DNA of 64,000 bases, taken from contig CP136069.1 in the NCBI GenBank assembly GCA_032622095.1, positions 8,882,036 to 8,946,035 of the forward strand, given 5' to 3'. Shown here piece by piece: positions 14,521 to 28,500 of this stretch. The position numbers and the translations under genes are program-made. How positions within the stretch are numbered: position 1 is the first letter of the stretch; every line of letters begins with the position of its first letter. The notes under the pieces are model-generated. The model worked only from the letters and a program-made list of their open reading frames with translations. It was not told where the DNA came from and did no database searches. This stretch comes from Siphonodentalium dalli. Taxonomy: Eukaryota > Mollusca > Scaphopoda > Gadilida > Siphonodentaliidae.

Positions 14521-17500
14521 AAACATTCAAGAACAGTCAATGTCAATATGAAACATTCAAGAACAGTCAATGTCAATATGAAACATTCAAGAAAAGTCAG
14601 TGTCAATATGAAACATTCAAGAACAGTCAATGTCAATATGAAACATTCAAGAACAGTCAATGTCAATATGAAACATTCAAGAACAGTCAATGTCAATATG
14701 AAACATTCAAGAAAAGTCAGTGTCAATATGAAACATTCAAGAAAAGTCAGTGTCAATATGAAACATTCAAGAAAAGTCAGTGTCAATATGAAACATTCAA
14801 GAACAGTCAATGTCAATATGAAACATTCAAGAACAGTCAATGTCAATATGAAACATTCAAGAACAGTCAATGTCAATATGAAACATTCAAGAAAAGTCAG
14901 TGTCAATATGAAACATTCAAGAACAGTCAATGTCAATATGAAACATTCAAGAACAGTCAATGTCAATATGAAACATTCAAGAACAGTCAATGTCAATATG
15001 AAACATTCAAGAAAAGTCAGTGTCAATATGAAACATTCAAGAAAAGTCAATGTCAATATGAAACATTCAAGAAAAGTCAGTGTCAATATGAAACATTCAA
15101 GAAAAGTCAGTGTCAATATGAAACATTCAAGAAAAGTCAGTGTCAATATGAAACATTCAAGAAAAGTCAATGTCAATATGAAACATTCAAGAACAGTCAA
15201 TGTCAATATGAAACATTCAAGAAAAGTCAGTGTCAATATGAAACATTCAAGAAAAGTCAATGTCAATATGAAACATTCAAGAAAAGTCAGTGTCAATATG
15301 AAACATTCAAGAAAAGTCAATGTCAATATGAAACATTCAAGAAAAGTCAGTGTCAATATGAAACATTCAAGAAAAGTCAATGTCAATATGAAACATTCAA
15401 GAAAAGTCAATGTCAATATGAAACATTCAAGAAAAGTCAGTGTCAATATGAAACATTCAAGAAAAGTCAATGTCAATATGAAACATTCAAGAAAAGTCAG
15501 TGTCAATATGAAACATTCAAGAAAAGTCAGTGTCAATATGAAACATTCAAGAAAAGTCAATGTCAATATGAAACATTCAAGAAAAGTCAGTGTCAATATG
15601 AAACATTCAAGAAAAGTCAGTGTCAATATGAAGCATTCAAGAACAGTCAGTGTCAATATGAAACATTCAAGAAAAGTCAGTGTCAATATGAAACATTCAA
15701 GAAAAGTCAGTGTCAATATGAAACATTCAAGAGCAGTCAGTGTCAATATGAAACATTCAAGAAAAGTCAGTGTCAATATGAAACATTCAAGAAAAGTCAG
15801 TGTCAATATGAAACATTCAAGAAAAGTCAGTGTCAATATGAAACATTCAAGAAAAGTCAGTGTCAATATGAAACATTCAAGAAAAGTCAATGTCAATATG
15901 AAGCATTCAAGAAAAGTCAGTGTCAATATGAAACATTCAAGAAAAGTCAGTGTCAATATGAAACATTCAAGAAAAGTCAGTGTCAATATGAAACATTCAA
16001 GAAAAGTCAGTGTCAATATGAAACATTCAAGAGCAGTCAGTGTCAATATGAAACATTCAAGAAAAGTCAGTGTCAATATGAAACATTCAAGAAAAGTCAG
16101 TGTCAATATGAAACATTCAAGAAAAGTCAATGTCAATATGAAACATTCAAGAAAAGTCAGTGTCAATATGAAACATTCAAGAAAAGTCAGTGTCAATATG
16201 AAACATTCAAGAAAAGTCAATGTCAATATGAAGCATTCAAGAACAGTCAGTGTCAATATGAAACATTCAAGAAAAGTCAGTGTCAATATGAAACATTCTA
16301 GAAAAGTCAGTGTCAATATGAAACATTCAAGAACAGTCAGTGTCAATATGAAACATTCAAGAACAGTCAGTGTCAATATGAAACATTCAAGAAAAGTCAA
16401 TGTCAATATGAAACATTCAAGAAAAGTCAGTGTCAATATGAAACATTCAAGAAAAGTCAATGTCAATATGAAGCATTCAAGAACAGTCAGTGTCAATATG
16501 AAACATTCAAGAAAAGTCAGTGTCAATATGAAACATTCAAGAAAAGTCAGTGTCAATATGAAACATTCAAGAACAGTCAGTGTCAATATGAAACATTCAA
16601 GAAAAGTCAGTGTCAATATGAAACATTCAAGAAAAGTCAGTGTCAATATGAAGCATTCAAGAAAAGTCAGTGTCAATATGAAGCATTCAAGAAAAGTCAG
16701 TGTCAATATGAAGCATTCAAGAAAAGTCAGTGTCAATATGAAGCATTCAAGAAAAGTTAGTGTCAATATGAAACATTCAAGAAAAGTCAGTGTCAATATG
16801 AAACATTCAAGAACAGTCAGTGTCAATATGAAGCATTCAAGAAAAGTCAGTGTCAATATGAAACATTCAAGAAAAGTCAGTGTCAATATGAAGCATTCAA
16901 GAACAGTCAGTGTCAATATGAAACATTCAAGAAAAGTCAGTGTCAATATGAAACATTCAAGAACAGTCAGTGTCAATATGAAGCATTCAAGAAAAGTCAG
17001 TGTCAATATGAAACATTCAAGAAAAGTCAGTGTCAATATGAAACATTCAAGAAAAGTCAGTGTCAATATGAAACATTCAAGAAAAGTCAGTGTCAATATG
17101 AAACATTCAAGAAAAGTCAGTGTCAATATGAAACATTCAAGAACAGTCAGTGTCAATATGAAGCATTCAAGAAAAGTCAGTGTCAATATGAAACATTCAA
17201 GAAAAGTCAGTGTCAATATGAAACATTCAAGAAAAGTCAGTGTCAATATGAAACATTCAAGAACAGTCAGTGTCAATATGAAGCATTCAAGAAAAGTCAG
17301 TGTCAATATGAAACATTCAAGAAAAGTCAGTGTCAATATGAAACATTCAAGAACAGTCAGTGTCAATATGAAACATTCAAGAGCAGTCAGTGTCAATATG
17401 AAGCATTCAAGAACAGTCAGTGTCAATATGAAACATTCAAGAGCAGTCAGTGTCAATATGAAGCATTCAAGAACAGTCAGTGTCAATATGAAGCATTCAA

Positions 17501-20500
17501 GAGCAGTCAGTGTCAATATGAAGCATTCAAGAACAGTCAGTGTCAATATGAAGCATTCATGAACAGTCAGTGTCAATATGAAGCATTCAAGAACAGTCAG
17601 TGTCAATATGAAACATTCAAGAGCAGTCAGTGTCAATATGAAACATTCAAGAACAGTCAGTGTCAATATGAAACATTCAAGAGCAGTCAGTGTCAATATG
17701 AAACATTCAAGAACAGTCAGTGTCAATATGAAGCATTCAAGAACAGTCAGTGTCAATATGAAACATTCAAGAGCAGTCAGTGTCAATATGAAACATTCAA
17801 GAACAGTCAGTGTCAATATGAAACATTCAAGAGCAGTCAGTGTCAATATGAAACATTCAAGAACAGTCAGTGTCAATATGAAACATTCAAGAGCAGTCAG
17901 TGTCAATATGAAACATTCAAGAACAGTCAGTGTCAATATGAAACATTCAAGAGCAGTCAGTGTCAATATGAAACATTCAAGAAAAGTCAGTGTCAATATG
18001 AAACATTCAAGAACAGTCAGTGTCAATACGAAACATTCAAGAACAGTCAGTGTCAATATGAAGCATTCAAGAACAGTCAGTGTCAATATGAAACATTCAA
18101 GAGCAGTCAGTGTCAATATGAAACATTCAAGAACAGTCAGTGTCAATATGAAACATTCAAGAGCAGTCAGTGTCAATATGAAACATTCAAGAACAGTCAG
18201 TGTCAATATGAAGCATTCAAGAGCAGTCAGTGTCAATATGAAACATTCAAGAACAGTCAGTGTCAATATGAAGCATTCAAGAGCAGTCAGTGTCAATATG
18301 AAACATTCAAGAACAGTCAGTGTCAATATGAAACATTCAAGAAAAGTCAGTGTCAATATGAAACATTCAAGAGCAGTCAGTGTCAATATGAAACATTCAA
18401 GAGCAGTCAGTGTCAATATGAAACATTCAAGAACAGTCAATGTCAATATGAAACATTCAAGAACAGTCAATGTCAATATGAAACATTCAAGAAAAGTCAG
18501 TGTCAATATGAAACATTCAAGAACAGTCAATGTCAATATGAAACATTCAAGAACAGTCAATGTCAATATGAAACATTCAAGAAAAGTCAGTGTCAATATG
18601 AAACATTCAAGAAAAGTCAGTGTCAATATGAAACATTCAAGAAAAGTCAGTGTCAATATGAAACATTCAAGAACAGTCAATGTCAATATGAAACATTCAA
18701 GAACAGTCAATGTCAATATGAAACATTCAAGAACAGTCAATGTCAATATGAAACATTCAAGAAAAGTCAGTGTCAATATGAAACATTCAAGAACAGTCAA
18801 TGTCAATATGAAACATTCAAGAACAGTCAATGTCAATATGAAACATTCAAGAACAGTCAATGTCAATATGAAACATTCAAGAAAAGTCAGTGTCAATATG
18901 AAACATTCAAGAAAAGTCAATGTCAATATGAAACATTCAAGAAAAGTCAGTGTCAATATGAAACATTCAAGAAAAGTCAGTGTCAATATGAAACATTCAA
19001 GAAAAGTCAGTGTCAATATGAAACATTCAAGAAAAGTCAATGTCAATATGAAACATTCAAGAACAGTCAATGTCAATATGAAACATTCAAGAAAAGTCAG
19101 TGTCAATATGAAACATTCAAGAAAAGTCAATGTCAATATGAAACATTCAAGAAAAGTCAGTGTCAATATGAAACATTCAAGAAAAGTCAATGTCAATATG
19201 AAACATTCAAGAAAAGTCAGTGTCAATATGAAACATTCAAGAAAAGTCAATGTCAATATGAAACATTCAAGAAAAGTCAATGTCAATATGAAACATTCAA
19301 GAAAAGTCAGTGTCAATATGAAACATTCAAGAAAAGTCAATGTCAATATGAAACATTCAAGAAAAGTCAGTGTCAATAAGAAACATTCAAGAAAAGTCAG
19401 TGTCAATATGAAACATTCAAGAAAAGTCAATGTCAATATGAAACATTCAAGAAAAGTCAGTGTCAATATGAAACATTCAAGAAAAGTCAGTGTCAATATG
19501 AAGCATTCAAGAACAGTCAGTGTCAATATGAAACATTCAAGAAAAGTCAGTGTCAATATGAAACATTCAAGAAAAGTCAGTGTCAATATGAAACATTCAA
19601 GAGCAGTCAGTGTCAATATGAAACATTCAAGAAAAGTCAGTGTCAATATGAAACATTCAAGAAAAGTCAGTGTCAATATGAAACATTCAAGAAAAGTCAG
19701 TGTCAATATGAAACATTCAAGAAAAGTCAGTGTCAATATGAAACATTCAAGAAAAGTCAATGTCAATATGAAGCATTCAAGAAAAGTCAGTGTCAATATG
19801 AAACATTCAAGAAAAGTCAGTGTCAATATGAAACATTCAAGAAAAGTCAGTGTCAATATGAAACATTCAAGAAAAGTCAGTGTCAATATGAAACATTCAA
19901 GAGCAGTCAGTGTCAATATGAAACATTCAAGAAAAGTCAGTGTCAATATGAAACATTCAAGAAAAGTCAGTGTCAATATGAAACATTCAAGAAAAGTCAA
20001 TGTCAATATGAAACATTCAAGAAAAGTCAGTGTCAATATGAAACATTCAAGAAAAGTCAGTGTCAATATGAAACATTCAAGAAAAGTCAATGTCAATATG
20101 AAGCATTCAAGAACAGTCAGTGTCAATATGAAACATTCAAGAAAAGTCAGTGTCAATATGAAACATTCAAGAAAAGTCAGTGTCAATATGAAACATTCAA
20201 GAACAGTCAGTGTCAATATGAAACATTCAAGAACAGTCAGTGTCAATATGAAACATTCAAGAAAAGTCAATGTCAATATGAAACATTCAAGAAAAGTCAG
20301 TGTCAATATGAAACATTCAAGAAAAGTCAATGTCAATATGAAGCATTCAAGAACAGTCAGTGTCAATATGAAACATTCAAGAAAAGTCAGTGTCAATATG
20401 AAACATTCAAGAAAAGTCAGTGTCAATATGAAACATTCAAGAACAGTCAGTGTCAATATGAAACATTCAAGAAAAGTCAGTGTCAATATGAAACATTCAA

Positions 20501-22290
20501 GAAAAGTCAGTGTCAATATGAAGCATTCAAGAAAAGTCAGTGTCAATATGAAGCATTCAAGAAAAGTCAGTGTCAATATGAAGCATTCAAGAAAAGTCAG
20601 TGTCAATATGAAGCATTCAAGAAAAGTTAGTGTCAATATGAAACATTCAAGAAAAGTCAGTGTCAATATGAAACATTCAAGAACAGTCAGTGTCAATATG
20701 AAGCATTCAAGAAAAGTCAGTGTCAATATGAAACATTCAAGAAAAGTCAGTGTCAATATGAAGCATTCAAGAACAGTCAGTGTCAATATGAAACATTCAA
20801 GAAAAGTCAGTGTCAATATGAAACATTCAAGAACAGTCAGTGTCAATATGAAGCATTCAAGAAAAGTCAGTGTCAATATGAAACATTCAAGAAAAGTCAG
20901 TGTCAATATGAAACATTCAAGAAAAGTCAGTGTCAATATGAAACATTCAAGAAAAGTCAGTGTCAATATGAAACATTCAAGAAAAGTCAGTGTCAATATG
21001 AAACATTCAAGAACAGTCAGTGTCAATATGAAGCATTCAAGAAAAGTCAGTGTCAATATGAAACATTCAAGAAAAGTCAGTGTCAATATGAAACATTCAA
21101 GAAAAGTCAGTGTCAATATGAAACATTCAAGAACAGTCAGTGTCAATATGAAGCATTCAAGAAAAGTCAGTGTCAATATGAAACATTCAAGAAAAGTCAG
21201 TGTCAATATGAAACATTCAAGAACAGTCAGTGTCAATATGAAACATTCAAGAGCAGTCAGTGTCAATATGAAGCATTCAAGAACAGTCAGTGTCAATATG
21301 AAACATTCAAGAGCAGTCAGTGTCAATATGAAGCATTCAAGAACAGTCAGTGTCAATATGAAGCATTCAAGAGCAGTCAGTGTCAATATGAAGCATTCAA
21401 GAACAGTCAGTGTCAATATGAAGCATTCATGAACAGTCAGTGTCAATATGAAGCATTCAAGAACAGTCAGTGTCAATATGAAACATTCAAGAGCAGTCAG
21501 TGTCAATATGAAACATTCAAGAACAGTCAGTGTCAATATGAAACATTCAAGAGCAGTCAGTGTCAATATGAAACATTCAAGAACAGTCAGTGTCAATATG
21601 AAGCATTCAAGAACAGTCAGTGTCAATATGAAACATTCAAGAGCAGTCAGTGTCAATATGAAACATTCAAGAACAGTCAGTGTCAATATGAAACATTCAA
21701 GAGCAGTCAGTGTCAATATGAAACATTCAAGAACAGTCAGTGTCAATATGAAACATTCAAGAGCAGTCAGTGTCAATATGAAACATTCAAGAACAGTCAG
21801 TGTCAATATGAAACATTCAAGAGCAGTCAGTGTCAATATGAAACATTCAAGAAAAGTCAGTGTCAATATGAAACATTCAAGAACAGTCAGTGTCAATACG
21901 AAACATTCAAGAACAGTCAGTGTCAATATGAAGCATTCAAGAACAGTCAGAGTCAATATGAAACATTCAAGAGCAGTCAGTGTCAATATAAAACATTCAA
22001 GAACAGTCAGTGTCAATATGAAACATTCAAGAGCAGTCAGTGTCAATATGAAACATTCAAGAACAGTCAGTGTCAATATGAAGCATTCAAGAGCAGTCAG
22101 TGTCAATATGAAACATTCAAGAACAGTCAGTGTCAATATGAAGCATTCAAGAGCAGTCAGTGTCAATATGAAACATTCAAGAACAGTCAGTGTCAATATG
22201 AAACATTCAAGAAAAGTCAGTGTCAATATGAAACATTCAAGAGCAGTCAGTGTCAATATGAAACATTCAAGAGCAGTCAGTGTCAATATG
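14521..22290 (+). repeat. 3.9-kb tandem duplication inside the satellite
   Basis: Block 14521-18420 (3900 bp) is followed directly by its copy 18421-22290 (3870 bp, one unit shorter near the start). Rare private variants are shared at an offset of 3870: GAAAAGTTAG at 16751/20621, AAGCATTCAT at 17551/21421, and TGTCAATACG at 18021/21891. The match stops at both edges exactly where a tandem duplication predicts (18421 and 22291 differ). The two copies differ at only a handful of sites, so the event looks recent. Confidence 0.85.
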
Positions 22291-24966
22291 AAACATTCAA
22301 GAACAGTCAGTGTCAATATGAAACATTCAAGAAAAGTCAGTGTCAATATGAAACATTCAAGAGCAGTCAGTGTCAATATGAAACATTCAAGAAAAGTCAG
22401 TGTCAATATGAAACATTCAAGAAAAGTCAGTGTCAATATGAAACATTCAAGAAAAGTCAGTGTCAATATGAAACATTCAAGAGCAGTCAGTGTCAATATG
22501 AAACATTCAAGAGCAGTCAGTGTCAATATGAAACATTCAAGAGCAGTCAGTGTCAATATGAAACATTCAAGAGCAGTCAGTGTCAATATGAAACATTCAA
22601 GAAAAGTCAGTGTCAATATGAAGCATTCAAGAACAGTCAGTGTCAATATGAAACATTCAAGAGCAGTCAGTGTCAATATGAAACATTCAAGAAAAGTCAG
22701 TGTCAATATGAAACATTCAAGAACAGTCAGTGTCAATATGAAACATTCAAGAACAGTCAGTGTCAATATGAAACATTCAAGAACAGTCAGTGTCAATATG
22801 AAGCATTCAAGAACAGTCAGTGTCAATATGAAACATTCAAGAGCAGTCAGTGTCAATATGAAACATTCAAGAGCAGTCAGTGTCAATATGAAACATTCAA
22901 GAAAAGTCAGTGTCAATATGAAACATTCAAGAAAAGTCAGTGTCAATATGAAGCATTCAAGAACAGTCAGTGTCAATATGAAACATTCAAGAAAAGTCAG
23001 TGTCAATATGAAACATTCAAGAAAAGTCAGTGTCAATATGAAACATTCAAGAACAGTCAGTGTCAATATGAAACATTCAAGAAAAGTCAGTGTCAATATG
23101 AAACATTCAAGAAAAGTCAGTGTCAATATGAAACATTCAAGAAAAGTCAGTGTCAATATGAAACATTCAAGAAAAGTCAGTGTCAATATGAAACATTCAA
23201 GAAAAGTCAGTGTCAATATGAAACATTCAAGAGCAGTCAGTGTCAATATGAAACATTCAAGAACAGTCAGTGTCAATATGAAACATTCAAGAAAAGTCAG
23301 TGTCAATATGAAACATTCAAGAAAAGTCAGTGTCAATATGAAACATTCAAGAAAAGTCAGTGTCAATATGAAGCATTCAAGAGCAGTCAGTGTCAATATG
23401 AAACATTCAAGAGCAGTCAGTGTCAATATGAAACATTCAAGAAAAGTCAGTGTCAATATGAAACATTCAAGAGCAGTCAGTGTCAATATGAAACATTCAA
23501 GAGCAGTCAGTGTCAATATGAAACATTCAAGAAAAGTCAGTGTCAATATGAAACATTCAAGAAAAGTCAGTGTCAATATGAAACATTCAAGAGCAGTCAG
23601 TGTCAATATGAAACATTCAAGAAAAGTCAGTGTCAATATGAAACATTCAAGAAAAGTCAGTGTCAATATGAAACATTCAAGAAAAGTCAGTGTCAATATG
23701 AAACATTCAAGAAAAGTCAGTGTCAATATGAAACATTCAAGAAAAGTCAGTGTCAATATGAAACATTCGAGAAAAGTCAGTGTCAATATGAAACATTCAA
23801 GAAAAGTCAGTGTCAATATGAAACATTCAAGAAAAGTCAGTGTCAATATGAAACATTCAAGAAAAGTCAGTGTCAATATGAAACATTCAAGAAAAGTCAG
23901 TGTCAATATGAAACATTCAAGAAAAGTCAGTGTCAATATGAAACATTCAAGAAAAGTCAGTGTCAATATGAAACATTCAAGAAAAGTCAGTGTCAATATG
24001 AAACATTCAAGAAAAGTCAGGGTCAATATGAAGCATTCAAGAAAAGTCAGTGTCAATATGAAACATTCAAGAAAAGTCAGTGTCAATATGAAACATTCAA
24101 GAAAAGTCAGTGTCAATATGAAACATTCAAGAAAAGTCAGTGTCAATATGAAACATTCAAGAAAAGTCAGTGTCAATATGAAGCATTCAAGAACAGTCAG
24201 TGTCAATATGAAACATTCAAGAAAAGTCAGTGTCAATATGAAGCATTCAAGAAAAGTCAGTGTCAATATGAAGCATTCAAGAAAAGTCAGTGTCAATATG
24301 AAGCATTCAAGAAAAGTCAGTGTCAATATGAAACATTCAAGAGCAGTCAGTGTCAATATGAAACATTCAAGAAAAGTCAGTGTCAATATGAAGCATTCAA
24401 GAAAAGTCAGTGTCAATATGAAGCATTCAAGAAAAGTCAGTGTCAATATGAAACATTCAAGAGCAGTCAGTGTCAATATGAAGCATTCAAGAAAAGTCAG
24501 TGTCAATATGAAGCATTCAAGAAAAGTCAGTGTCAATATGAAGCATTCAAGAGCAGTCAGTGTCAATATGAAACATTCAAGAAAAGTCAGTGTCAATATG
24601 AAGCATTCAAGAAAAGTCAGTGTCAATATGAAGCATTCAAGAAAAGTCAGTGTCAATATGAAACATTCAAGAGCAGTCAGTGTCAATATGAAACATTCAA
24701 GAGCAGTCAGTGTCAATATGAAACATTCAAGAAAAGTCAGTGTCAATATGAAACATTCATGAACAGTCAGTGTCAATATGAAACATTCAAGAAAAGTCAG
24801 TGTCAATATGAAGCATTCAAGAGCAGTCAGTGTCAATATGAAACATTCAAGAAAAGTCAGTGTCAATATGAAACATTCAAGAAAAGTCAGTGTCAATATG
24901 AAACATTCAAGAAAAGTCAGTGTCAATATGAAACATTCAAGAAAAGTCAGTGTCAATATGAAACAT

Positions 24967-25518
24967 ATAAACCGTAAATTCACATTAGGATGATGTTGTA
25001 ATTTTACGATAGTTTTTCTGTCATAATATTACGATCATTTTGTAAATATACGATCACATTTGTAAATGTCAGAATAAGTTGATCTCGTAATTTTACGACA
25101 GTTACTGATGGTCCAATTGCTGCCAACAGTTTCTGTCGTAATATTACGATGAATTTTTTTTGAGTGATGATCATTTACATATACCAGTATGATTTTTTTA
25201 ATTACGGTTAACTAATCATCTAATCCTACGAAAGATTAACAAGCGGGCGCAAATTACGTTTACGTATCATCAAATTAGCACCTTGTTAGTTATTGGACTT
25301 GTTGAACAATCAGATACATGTATGTTTGTGCGAGCAAAACCAGTGCAATGTCACTAATATCACCATGGTTAAGTGGTCCTGTTGATGTGCTATGGCGTTG
25401 GAGGGTCCTGCTAAATTGCTACGATGTTGGTAGTGCAAACTGATGCTGTTAAGAAATGGACCGCTATTTTTTTCGAAACCTGTTATTTTCGCGGTGTTTG
25501 CAAAATCCGAGTGAATCG
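24967..25518 (+). other. Spacer copy 1: unique flank plus left inverted arm of the satellite-bearing element
   Basis: This non-satellite insert lies between array blocks 1 and 2. Bases 24967-25360 hold four palindromic words of the type CGTAATATTACG or CGTAATTTTACG, and otherwise nothing recognisable. Bases 25361-25518 match, in inverted orientation, 31973-32126 beyond the right end of the satellite. Shared stretches include GGTTAAGTGGTC-like and TTTTCGCGGTGTTTG words. The same stretch also matches 41827-41970 in direct orientation. The satellite begins immediately inside the arm, after GAATCGAAGAACAG. No coding potential was seen. Confidence 0.85.
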
Positions 25519-28500
25519 AAGAACAGTCAGTGTCAAAATGAAACATTCAAGAAAAATCAGTGTCAATATGAAACATTCGAGAAAAGTCAGTGTCAATATG
25601 AAGCATTCAAGAAAAGTCAGTGTCAATATGAAGCATTCAAGAAAAGTCAGTGTCAATATGAAACATTCAAGAAAAGTCAGTGTCAATATGAAGCATTCAA
25701 GAAAAGTCAGTGTCAATATGAAACATTCAAGAAAAGTCAATGTCAATATGAAACATTCAAGAAAAGTCAGTGTCAATATGAAGCATTCAAGAAAAGTCAG
25801 TGTCAATATGAAACATTCAAGAAAAGTGAGTGTCAATATGAAGCATTCAAGAAAAGTCAGTGTCAATATGAAACATTTAAGAAAAGTCAGTGTCAATATG
25901 AAGCATTCAAGAACAGTCAGTGTCAATATGAAACATTCAAGAAAAGTCAGTGTCAATATGAAACATTCAAGAAAAGTCAGTGTCAATATGAAGCATTCAA
26001 GAAAAGTCAGTGTCAATATGAAGCATTCAAGAAAAGTCAGTGTCAATATGAAGCATTCAAGAAAAGTCAGTGTCAATATGAAACATTCAAGAACAGTCAG
26101 TGTCAATATGAAACATTCAAGAAAAGTGAGTGTCAATATGAAACATTCAAGAGCAGTCAGTGTCAATATGAAGCATTCAAGAACAGTCAGTGTCAATATG
26201 AAACATTCAAGAGCAGTCAGTGTCAATATGAAGCATTCAAGAACAGTCAGTGTCAATATGAAGCATTCAAGAGCAGTCAGTGTCAATATGAAGCATTCAA
26301 GAACAGTCAGTGTCAATATGAAGCATTCAAGAACAGTCAGTGTCAATATGAAGCATTCAAGAACAGTCAGTGTCAATATGAAACATTCAAGAGCAGTCAG
26401 TGTCAATATGAAACATTCAAGAACAGTCAGTGTCAATATGAAACATTCAAGAGCAGTCAGTGTCAATATGAAACATTCAAGAACAGTCAGTGTCAATATG
26501 AAGCATTCAAGAACAGTCAGTGTCAATATGAAACATTCAAGAGCAGTCAGTGTCAATATGAAACATTCAAGAACAGTCAGTGTCAATATGAAACATTCAA
26601 GAGCAGTCAGTGTCAATATGAAACATTCAAGAACAGTCAGTGTCAATATGAAACATTCAAGAGCAGTCAGTGTCAATATGAAACATTCAAGAACAGTCAG
26701 TGTCAATATGAAACATTCAAGAGCAGTCAGTGTCAATATGAAACATTCAAGAAAAGTCAGTGTCAATATGAAACATTCAAGAACAGTCAGTGTCAATACG
26801 AAACATTCAAGAACAGTCAGTGTCAATATGAAGCATTCAAGAACAGTCAGTGTCAATATGAAACATTCAAGAGCAGTCAGTGTCAATATGAAACATTCAA
26901 GAACAGTCAGTGTCAATATGAAACATTCAAGAGCAGTCAGTGTCAATATGAAACATTCAAGAACAGTCAGTGTCAATATGAAGCATTCAAGAGCAGTCAG
27001 TGTCAATATGAAACATTCAAGAACAGTCAGTGTCAATATGAAGCATTCAAGAGCAGTCAGTGTCAATATGAAACATTCAAGAACAGTCAGTGTCAATATG
27101 AAACATTCAAGAAAAGTCAGTGTCAATATGAAACATTCAAGAGCAGTCAGTGTCAATATGAAACATTCAAGAGCAGTCAGTGTCAATATGAAACATTCAA
27201 GAACAGTCAGTGTCAATATGAAACATTCAAGAAAAGTCAGTGTCAATATGAAACATTCAAGAGCAGTCAGTGTCAATATGAAACATTCAAGAAAAGTCAG
27301 TGTCAATATGAAACATTCAAGAAAAGTCAGTGTCAATATGAAACATTCAAGAAAAGTCAGTGTCAATATGAAACATTCAAGAGCAGTCAGTGTCAATATG
27401 AAACATTCAAGAGCAGTCAGTGTCAATATGAAACATTCAAGAGCAGTCAGTGTCAATATGAAACATTCAAGAGCAGTCAGTGTCAATATGAAACATTCAA
27501 GAAAATTCAGTGTCAATATGAAGCATTCAAGAACAGTCAGTGTCAATATGAAACATTCAAGAGCAGTCAGTGTCAATATGAAACATTCAAGAAAAGTCAG
27601 TGTCAATATGAAACATTCAAGAACAGTCAGTGTCAATATGAAACATTCAAGAACAGTCAGTGTCAATATGAAACATTCAAGAACAGTCAGTGTCAATATG
27701 AAGCATTCAAGAACAGTCAGTGTCAATATGAAACATTCAAGAGCAGTCAGTGTCAATATGAAACATTCAAGAGCAGTCAGTGTCAATATGAAACATTCAA
27801 GAAAAGTCAGTGTCAATATGAAACATTCAAGAAAAGTCAGTGTCAATATGAAGCATTCAAGAACAGTCAGTGTCAATATGAAACATTCAAGAAAAGTCAG
27901 TGTCAATATGAAACATTCAAGAAAAGTCAGTGTCAATATGAAACATTCAAGAACAGTCAGTGTCAATATGAAACATTCAAGAAAAGTCAGTGTCAATATG
28001 AAACATTCAAGAAAAGTCAGTGTCAATATGAAACATTCAAGAAAAGTCAGTGTCAATATGAAACATTCAAGAAAAGTCAGTGTCAATATGAAACATTCAA
28101 GAAAAGTCAGTGTCAATATGAAACATTCAAGAGCAGTCAGTGTCAATATGAAACATTCAAGAACAGTCAGTGTCAATATGAAACATTCAAGAAAAGTCAG
28201 TGTCAATATGAAACATTCAAGAAAAGTCAGTGTCAATATGAAACATTCAAGAAAAGTCAGTGTCAATATGAAGCATTCAAGAGCAGTCAGTGTCAATATG
28301 AAACATTCAAGAGCAGTCAGTGTCAATATGAAACATTCAAGAAAAGTCAGTGTCAATATGAAACATTCAAGAGCAGTCAGTGTCAATATGAAACATTCAA
28401 GAGCAGTCAGTGTCAATATGAAACATTCAAGAAAAGTCAGTGTCAATATGAAACATTCAAGAAAAGTCAGTGTCAATATGAAACATTCAAGAGCAGTCAG

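Larger units (their letters stand above)
1..24966 (+). repeat. 30-bp satellite array, block 1
   Basis: Uninterrupted tandem array of a 30-bp unit that begins AAACATTCAAGAAAAGTCAG and finishes with TGTCAATATG (a clean copy is 4801-4830). About 832 units are present and the array continues beyond the left edge. Almost all differences between units fall at four positions: A/G at base 3; AA, AC or GC at bases 13-14; C/G at base 18; and G/A at base 20. From 4675 to 24966 every unit is exactly 30 bp. The first 4.7 kb contains five single-base deletions (near 180, 1390, 1410, 2132 and 4674). The 30-bp length leaves three reading frames open, which explains the very long ORFs here; none shows other signs of a gene. 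The block ends at a truncated unit joined to spacer DNA. Confidence 0.98.

Noticed and set aside
4678-17562. Plus-strand frames of up to 4,294 codons reading MKHSRKVSVN or ETFKKSQCQY repeats
   Set aside because: Same explanation: open by repeat length. Stops at TCATGA (17560, 21430, 24760, 29630) and TAA (19377) are tolerated, and frameshifts occur in the first 4.7 kb.
4668-24983. A 6,771-codon open frame on the minus strand reading FILTLTFLEC repeats, suggesting a giant protein
   Set aside because: A repeat whose length is a multiple of three and lacks stops is open automatically. The frame starts only at GTG, contains no Met codon in the repeat, and has no splice or domain context.
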